Source: Takakia lepidozioides
Lineage: Eukaryota; Streptophyta; Takakiopsida; Takakiales; Takakiaceae
Assembly: GCA_030704615.1 (NCBI GenBank)
Contig: CM060731.1
Location: forward strand, 32,860,001-32,924,000
Direction: 5' to 3'
Length of the DNA stretch: 64,000 nucleotides
A program made the position numbers and the translations under genes. The notes beneath the pieces are model-generated. The model was not told the DNA's origin. It did not search any database and saw nothing but the letters and a program-made list of their open reading frames with translations. Shown here one piece after another: positions 58,331-64,000 of the stretch. Position 1 is the first letter of the stretch. Each line of letters opens with the position of its first letter.

Positions 58331-58958
58331 CTCTATAGTAGTTAGATTCCATAGAGAGACGTCTCCAAAATAGAGCATCCATTCATGCTCATCCAAAGTA
58401 GAGCATCCATTCATCCATTCATGGGGTTCAAGTTGCCATCCACACTTTACATTTATATCTTACGCAACAAGACACTGATATTAGGGCTTGTCTTGTGAAG
58501 TGTTTAGCAATACAGAAGGAAGTGATTTTAACTAGGCTTTCGACTTCTCGACAAACCGAGATTCTTTCATATTTCCAACCTAGTTAATGATTAAACGTTA
58601 TCTTTCATTGGCATAACCTGGTTTACTGTGCCTCTTGTAAATGTTAATTTACGAAAATTTGCCCTACTTTCTGGGTATATGTGATATATTTTAGAAATGA
58701 AAAGTGAAAAGAAGTGTGAAGTGTGAACTTTTACAATTAATTAGTCCATACTTAGTCAATCTTTGCGGGTTCAGTGACTTAGACTATGTTGCTAACCCTT
58801 GAAGAATCCCTTGATCATGCGCACCACACGAATGAAAGGGCATATTGCTCGGGGTCACAATGGGTCCAATAGATCGCGGAGGGGCTTGGACGACCACTCT
58901 TTGCATGTAGGCGAGGCTCTAAATAGCTGCATCCCTACTTAGGCCGTTGTGACCTTAA
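58331..58958. other. intergenic, nothing recognised
   Basis: A short duplication of CATCCATTCATGCTCATCCAAAG-like text near 58376-58420. No coding domain. Confidence 0.3.
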
Positions 58959-59280
58959 CACTACAAGAGACGAGCGTTTTTAGGACTACGGCTTTGGCGG
59001 AGTCATAAAAACTGCACTAGGCAAACGACTACAGAGCGCTGAAATGCGTTGCAGTCATAGTTTTATGACTCTATAGTAATGGATATCACTACATGACTCC
59101 GGAAAGTTAGGGAGCATTGGTCAAACATTGTTGACCATGATGACATGGATGGTTTATATGACTAGTGTGATATGTTTGACTATACGTGGACGACGTTTCA
59201 TGGAATCTTATGACTCCATGACTGAAGATGGTTTCACAGCTCTATTTATACGACTACATCACTACACGTGTCATTTTGAA
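58959..59280 (+). mobile_element. CACTA-like transposon end
   Basis: CACTACAAGAGACG at 58959 matches the CACTACAAGAAA ends of plant CACTA elements. It is followed by subterminal repeats of CGACTACA and AGTCATA types in both directions to about 59260. I cannot find the matching right end or a 3-bp duplication. Confidence 0.4.
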
Positions 59281-59759
59281 GGCACATATAATGCTAATAA
59301 GGTTGCCCATTAGGTTTAAAAAGTTAAAAAGTTGCTAATAAGGTTGTCCATTAGGGTAATCGTGAACAGAGAGGAGGGCTGGGACTTGGCATTTTTTTGT
59401 CTCATGCGCCACACCACCTAGCCGAGGGATGGAACGCGATGATAGCAGGATATGCAGGGGCGTGGGATGGAGGCGTTCAGCAAATGATACAGGAAAGAGA
59501 AGAGGAGGAGGAGACGAGACGAGGAGAAGCAAGCTCGCCGTTCTTGGGAGAGAGACAAGACGAGGAGAAGCTCGCCGTTCTTGGGAGAGTCAGCTTGGTC
59601 TTAGCAGACGTGTTTCAATCTCTACCTACTCAGCTACACCGTAGTGGTTCGATCTCATAGACCAATCCGACATTACCTGACTACAGACACAAACAGCACA
59701 CACAAGAGGTCATTTTGGGTTGATGGTCGGTCAAATCCTCCATGGGTCAGGACACGAGG
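59281..59759. other. intergenic with short repeats
   Basis: GCTAATAAGGTTG(C/T)CCATTAGG occurs twice, at about 59292 and 59332. 59424-59460 encodes WNAMIAGYA in plus, a stray PPR-like fragment. No gene. Confidence 0.35.
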
Positions 59760-60639
59760 TCAAGGTCAATGTGGTGAGGGCACCTTCTTCTTCAACCTAT
59801 TTCAGCCTGTGTTGCCCTCTCATCAGACTCGGCCGCAAGATGCATATTGAATTCTGTAAGTTAGGTTGTTGGGTAGATCTGTGGTGGTTTGGAGTGACTT
59901 TGGCAAGTTACTGCCAGTCTGGCAGCAGGGAAGTATCCAAAAACATATAATAGAGGTGAGGAGAAGCTTTGGCGTGAACACTTTCCGACCCCAGTCAATG
60001 GTGGGACAATGGAGACAAAAAGGTGAATGCCTGTTGGATTACAGAGAGAAGCAGATTCATTTCGGATTGTGATAAGTAGGGTTGGGGTGTTTTGGGGAAG
60101 AACTCCACACCAGTATGGTTGGGGTGTTTGCTGGTAGAATTCTAGGCTGTCAAAGGCATGGATAGCTGAAGGAGCAGGGCTAGAGTGTGGGTCCAGATTC
60201 ATCCAAGAGGGCTGGATTTCAAGCTCCACATTACCAGCTATGATTCCCTGTGGAAGGATAGCTACAAGAAACCTACATGGGTAGATGGTCAATTGGAAGC
60301 GGCAGCAGCAGCAGCAGCGGCGGCACAATTGATAAAGTCAAGCACTTCTACTGTGATAAAGTCAGGCACTTTCACCCTGTTTTCCCCTCTTATCAGAATC
60401 GGCCCTAAATTTCCATGTTGAATTCTGCAAGTTAGTTGGTTGAGTGAATATAGTTTGGAGTGAGTTTGACATGATACTGCCAATGTGACAACAGGAAAGT
60501 ATGTAATAGAGATGAGGAGAAGCTATGGAATGGATACTTTTGTGACCCCAGTCAATGGTGAGACAATCGAGGCAAAAAGGTGAATGCCTGTTAGATTATA
60601 AAGAGTAGCAGACGCAATTCAGCATAGGAACTAGGATCT
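59760..60639 (-). repeat. X/Y repeat family, minus-strand copies
   Basis: In minus orientation: X 60639-60335, Y 60320-60145, X 60070-59760. A CAG microsatellite lies at 60299-60322. The X block meets the LINE RT at about 60640 in mid-gene. Confidence 0.7.
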
Positions 60640-61699
60640 TCAACTGCTCTGATATTATTGGAGGCATCCTCGTTACTCAGCAAGAGGGTAGTGTTGTCTG
60701 CATACATAGACAGCTTAACAGGCGGGCCCTGCAGTAGATTCATGCCTACAATATCTTGCCTAGCAGTTAGGTAGTGCCCAAGAGCATCTGCTGCTATCAA
60801 AAAGAGGTATGGGGCCAATGGGCAACCCTGCCTGACGGATCTGTGAAGAGGGAAGGATTTAGATAGGGTGCCATCAATCGTCACTTTGCTAGAGGTAGAT
60901 GTAAGGAGCAACTTCACCCATCTAGGACCCATCTAGAAAAGGAGGCTGGCAGGCCCATCTTTTCCATGACTCTATGTAGGAAGGTCCAATCAATATTATC
61001 AAACGCTTTCTCAAAGTCCAACATGAGGATAACCAGGGGCTGCTCAAACCTCTTGGCTTCATGCATAACCTCGTTTATAAGAAGCAGGTTGTCGAGAATC
61101 ATTCTACCTTTAAGAAAACCTGTCTGTTCCGGTCTGATGACCCGGGATAGGATAGGGTGAAGTCTCGATGCCAATGCTTCGGCAATAATTTTGTAGGTGG
61201 TATTAAGAAGCGTGATAGGGCGGTAATTGGATATCAGGCTCTTGTCTCCTTTCTTAAAGATTAGCGTAATGAGACCTTCAGAGAGCTGAGAGGGCATGAT
61301 TCCCTTGGAGAGGATGTCCTTAGTTAATGCCACGAAATCATCCACTGTCGCAGACCATAAGGCTTTGAATAGTTTTACTGGCATACCGTCCAATCCTGGC
61401 ATTTTGTCTGCCTTGAGATATTGCAGGGCCTCTGCTAATTCCGTGTCCTTGAGGGGGGCATCTAGGTCATCTTTTTTTTTTGCAGAGAGGAGAGCCGGGA
61501 CATGCATGAGAATGATCTCAGAGGCTCGATCTACCTCGGCAGAGGGGAGTCTCTTGGAGAAGAGAGCGGCGTAATGCTTTTCAGCAATGGTAGCCATTTC
61601 TTTTGGAGAAGAGCAAGAAATCCCTTCTGGATTTTTAAGAGTGGCAATTGCCGAGGCCATTCTTCTCTGCTTGGCCTTAACGAAAAAATACTTAGACAT
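60640..61699 (-). pseudogene. LINE reverse transcriptase
   Basis: Frame 61699-60914: LQYLKADKMPGLDGMPVKLF, GLITLIFKKGDKSLISNYRP, RLHPILSRVIRPEQTGFLKG, LVILMLDFEKAFDNIDWTFL (first Asp). Next frame 60932-60640: RSVRQGCPLAPYLFLIAADA, LSMYADNTTLL. The usual (F/Y)ADD motif is YADN here, so the second catalytic Asp is lost, consistent with an inactive copy. Confidence 0.88.
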
Positions 61700-62043
61700 C
61701 TTTTTTCCTTTTAAGGGACCAGTTAATCCCCGCTTTGAGCTTCAAGGCCTTCTTTTTTTCCTACCTAAAGAGGTTGTCTTTGCTCTGTTGTAGTTCAACA
61801 TTGTGCAAGGACCTTCATTATTGTGCTCCAAAAGTGCTGCAGAATGAAGGCATTTAGTAGGGATTTTTTCTCTCTTTGGGTTCTGGCAAGGGCATAGGCC
61901 TAGCTCTTGAGACTTAGCCCGGACAGCTTCTAGCTTAAAAGGAATCTAAGAGTTGGGGGACTCATAATCATTACCAGAGGAAGACCACTCCTGCACTAGA
62001 GCATTAACCATAGCCTGAGATTTAAAGGAGAGCAGGGTTTAGC
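61700..62043 (-). other. LINE region between endonuclease and RT
   Basis: Linker of the LINE ORF2 on the minus strand with several stops; no conserved motif. Confidence 0.5.
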
Positions 62044-62830
62044 TTAAACACCTGCGCCCCTTACTTGAGCCTGGGATGACAAAATTCTGATCTCAGCATG
62101 GTCATAATCTGGCAGCAGTACAGGGCCCAACGAGCACGGTTGTGCCCACGGAATTATGCCACTGGTGCAGTAGATGCGTTTTAGCCTAGCCATGACTAGA
62201 TCCGGGGGGTTTCTGCAGTTAGACCAAGAGAAGCGCAGGTTCCGCTTCAGGAATGGAGATATCAATGAAACCAACGAAAGACATAGAATTTCCCAGGCGT
62301 TAAGCTCATCCGGGGTGAGGGAGAAAGAGCCAGGATCTAGCCTATCCTGCATTCTATCCGTCATATTGAAATCTCCTGCTAAAATCTATTGATCAACATC
62401 AGATCGCTGAAGAATCTTTGAATGCAAAAACTGCCAGAAGGAGATTCTTTCAGCAATAGAGTTAGGAACATAAACATTAATAAAGCCAATTTTGCACCCA
62501 GGGGTAGGCAAAGAAAGGATGCCGAATTGTGCCCTGCCGACCATCCAAGTGCACACTTCTGAGACTTGACTGGCAAGGGTAGGAGAGACCAAAACTGCGC
62601 CCCCCTCTGGAATCCATTACAGTTATGTTCCACCAAGCCACGTTAGCAGGCCAGAGCAGTTGTCCAAGGGATGCAATTTCGGAGTCATTTAGTTTGTGCT
62701 CCTGTAAGAAGATGATAGAGTTATCCGATAACAAGGAGGCAACCCATCTTTTAAGTCTAGATTTCTTAGGGGTAGTAGCATCTGATCCTATGCCCCTAAT
62801 ATTCCATGACCTAGTGTTAAAGGACATCAA
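62044..62830 (-). pseudogene. LINE apurinic-type endonuclease
   Basis: Starts MMSFNTRSWNIRGIGS (62830, WNIRG family start), then IIFLQEHKLND (catalytic Glu), frame change, FINVYVPNS, and ILAGDFNMTDR (GDFN motif) with a stop just before it, and DYDHAEI near the end in place of SDH. This domain nicks target DNA for target-primed reverse transcription. Three frame problems make it inactive. Confidence 0.85.
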
Positions 62831-62857
62831 AGTGGGTGCAAGGCCCGAGAGAACCTC

Positions 62858-63995
62858 TCAAAATGATGGCCCAGGAGAAGTGTGGAGAGTGATAAGTCCC
62901 TTATCTCTGGGAGAGGAGGAGAGGGTCCAACTTATTCCATTGGGGGGAGGAGCGGTAGAGAGGGTAAAAACCCGGGAGGGAGTTACGCTGGTCTGGTGGA
63001 CTTTAGCGTTACGCAACCAAGCATGCAAGAGACACAATAATCTGCGACTAAGCACAAAAAATAGACAGATCTGAGAAGGATGTAGATTAACTTTCTGTAG
63101 GCAAGGAAGAAAACCGCGTGGCATAGCCAGAGCAGGTTTAAAGGAGGGGGCTGAAGGGGGTTTGCCTAGAGGGATCCACCAACTTGAAACATGCCACCTA
63201 CAGGGTATGGGCAGGCAGAGGGATGGAGCGATGGGGAAGCTTGCAGAGTAAGCGAGGCTTACCAGAGAAGGCAGACCTGCGAAGGTTGTGGGCGAGGGAG
63301 CAGAGGGGGATCCGAGAGGAGCCTTCTTTCCTGTGCTAGTGTATGGCTGAAAGCCAACATCCATAGACTTGCATGCAGCTGGTGATGGTGCAGGCGACGC
63401 CCCAGAGCCGAAGATGGCGTTGACAAGGGTGAAGCCTGCTCGCAGGACCTTGACGCTTCTGGCAAAACCTCATGCTGACGGGAAGACCCCAGAGGGAGCG
63501 TCCTTGCTGTTGGGGCAGGATCCCCCGGGTCCCTCTTCTAGAGACTGAAGCGTAGGAGTAGAGCTTGCACTTAGGTCTGTCAGCTACAATGTCCTCCCAT
63601 CGGAAAGCTAGCATAGTGTGCACCGTGGAGGCAGAGTCAAACTCATCTGTGTTCTCCCAGAAGGCACCAAAGTGCACAATAGTCTCGTTTGACAGATGGA
63701 ATTGGAAAGGCTCCTCGGCGAAAATATTTCCCACCAATTTGAGAGAAAGCTCAACAGCCTTGTTGTCTTTGTTATATGTGGCGTGGTGGGTGGTCACCCA
63801 AGATCCTGCCAGTCCTTCAGAGCCATTGGTCAGCATAATGGATGGGGGCTGATTGGGGCCATCCAGAAGAGCGTAAATGATAGGAGTGACCTTGATGGCC
63901 GCAGAGTTCCTTCTTACTGCATTCTCGGGAGACCATTCGCAGAGCTTTAGATTATCAAAAGATCTGACAACGTAAAAATTGCAAGAGTGACGCAT
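62858..63995 (-). pseudogene. LINE ORF1, partial
   Basis: Frame 63995-63336 has FDNLKLCEWSPENAVRR, LVGNIFAEEPFQFHLSNETI and FRWEDIVADRPKCKLYSYA; a Pro/Ser-rich frame 63364-62858 follows. ORF1 of plant LINEs binds the RNA. The part 63657-63390 is the copy of 3439-3183. Confidence 0.6.
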
Positions 63996-64000
63996 TGAAG

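Larger units (their letters stand above)
60640..64000 (-). mobile_element. LINE (L1-like), 5' part, broken at the RT
   Basis: Minus strand, running past the right edge of the window. ORF1 region 63995-62858, endonuclease 62830-62044, RT 61699-60640. The 3' half of RT, zf-RVT and tail are missing: the X repeat begins at 60640. LINEs usually lose their 5' end, so loss of the 3' end means a later break or insertion. Confidence 0.85.

Overview
The window looks like plant nuclear DNA with very few genes, most of it nested retrotransposons. Two host genes with many introns can be followed exon by exon on the minus strand: a U1-U6 snRNP core protein SmD1 (5043-7030, 4 exons) and the organellar CMP-KDO synthetase KDSB (8737-12582, 8 exons). 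CMP-KDO synthesis for pectic RG-II, remnants of PLS-type pentatricopeptide repeats, a kinesin-13 fragment, plant-type LINEs, hAT and CACTA-like termini and tRNA-derived SINEs all point to a land plant. The wording of the PPR repeats and the transposon load suggest a seed-free vascular plant such as a fern or lycophyte; that is inference, not proof.

Layout. 1-5 kb: two LINE fragments facing each other. 5-13 kb: SmD1 and KDSB. 13-15 kb: a tRNA-derived SINE and a non-autonomous hAT element with a perfect 8-bp target duplication. 15.8-51.5 kb: one nested block. Ty3/gypsy element A (minus, 15781-51544) carries a dUTPase-like domain between protease and reverse transcriptase. It is split by a chromodomain-bearing Ty3/gypsy element B (minus, 19648-24459) and by element C (plus, 26578-49890). 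C is itself split by element E of the same family in the opposite direction (minus, 33003-44856). 51.5-64 kb: SINEs, an unknown repeat family, a decayed PPR gene, a CACTA-like end, and the 5' part of another LINE (endonuclease plus RT) running off the right edge.

The most unusual system is the C/E family. Both copies are Ty3/gypsy elements (gag with two zinc knuckles, protease, RT, RNase H, DDE integrase) with a cytosine-5 DNA methyltransferase domain between protease and RT and a PHD finger after the integrase. Both end in split direct repeats: V at the 5' end and U-V-U at the 3' end. The outer ends are fixed by 4-bp target duplications (GCAC for C, CATT for E). The internal U/V junction reads GACA-GC-TGTC, like two joined element ends. 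Such an element could read or write chromatin marks and might integrate from a circular form; these functions are inferred. Both copies contain frameshifts. E also carries fragments of host genes (kinesin-13, a TPR protein) in its leader.
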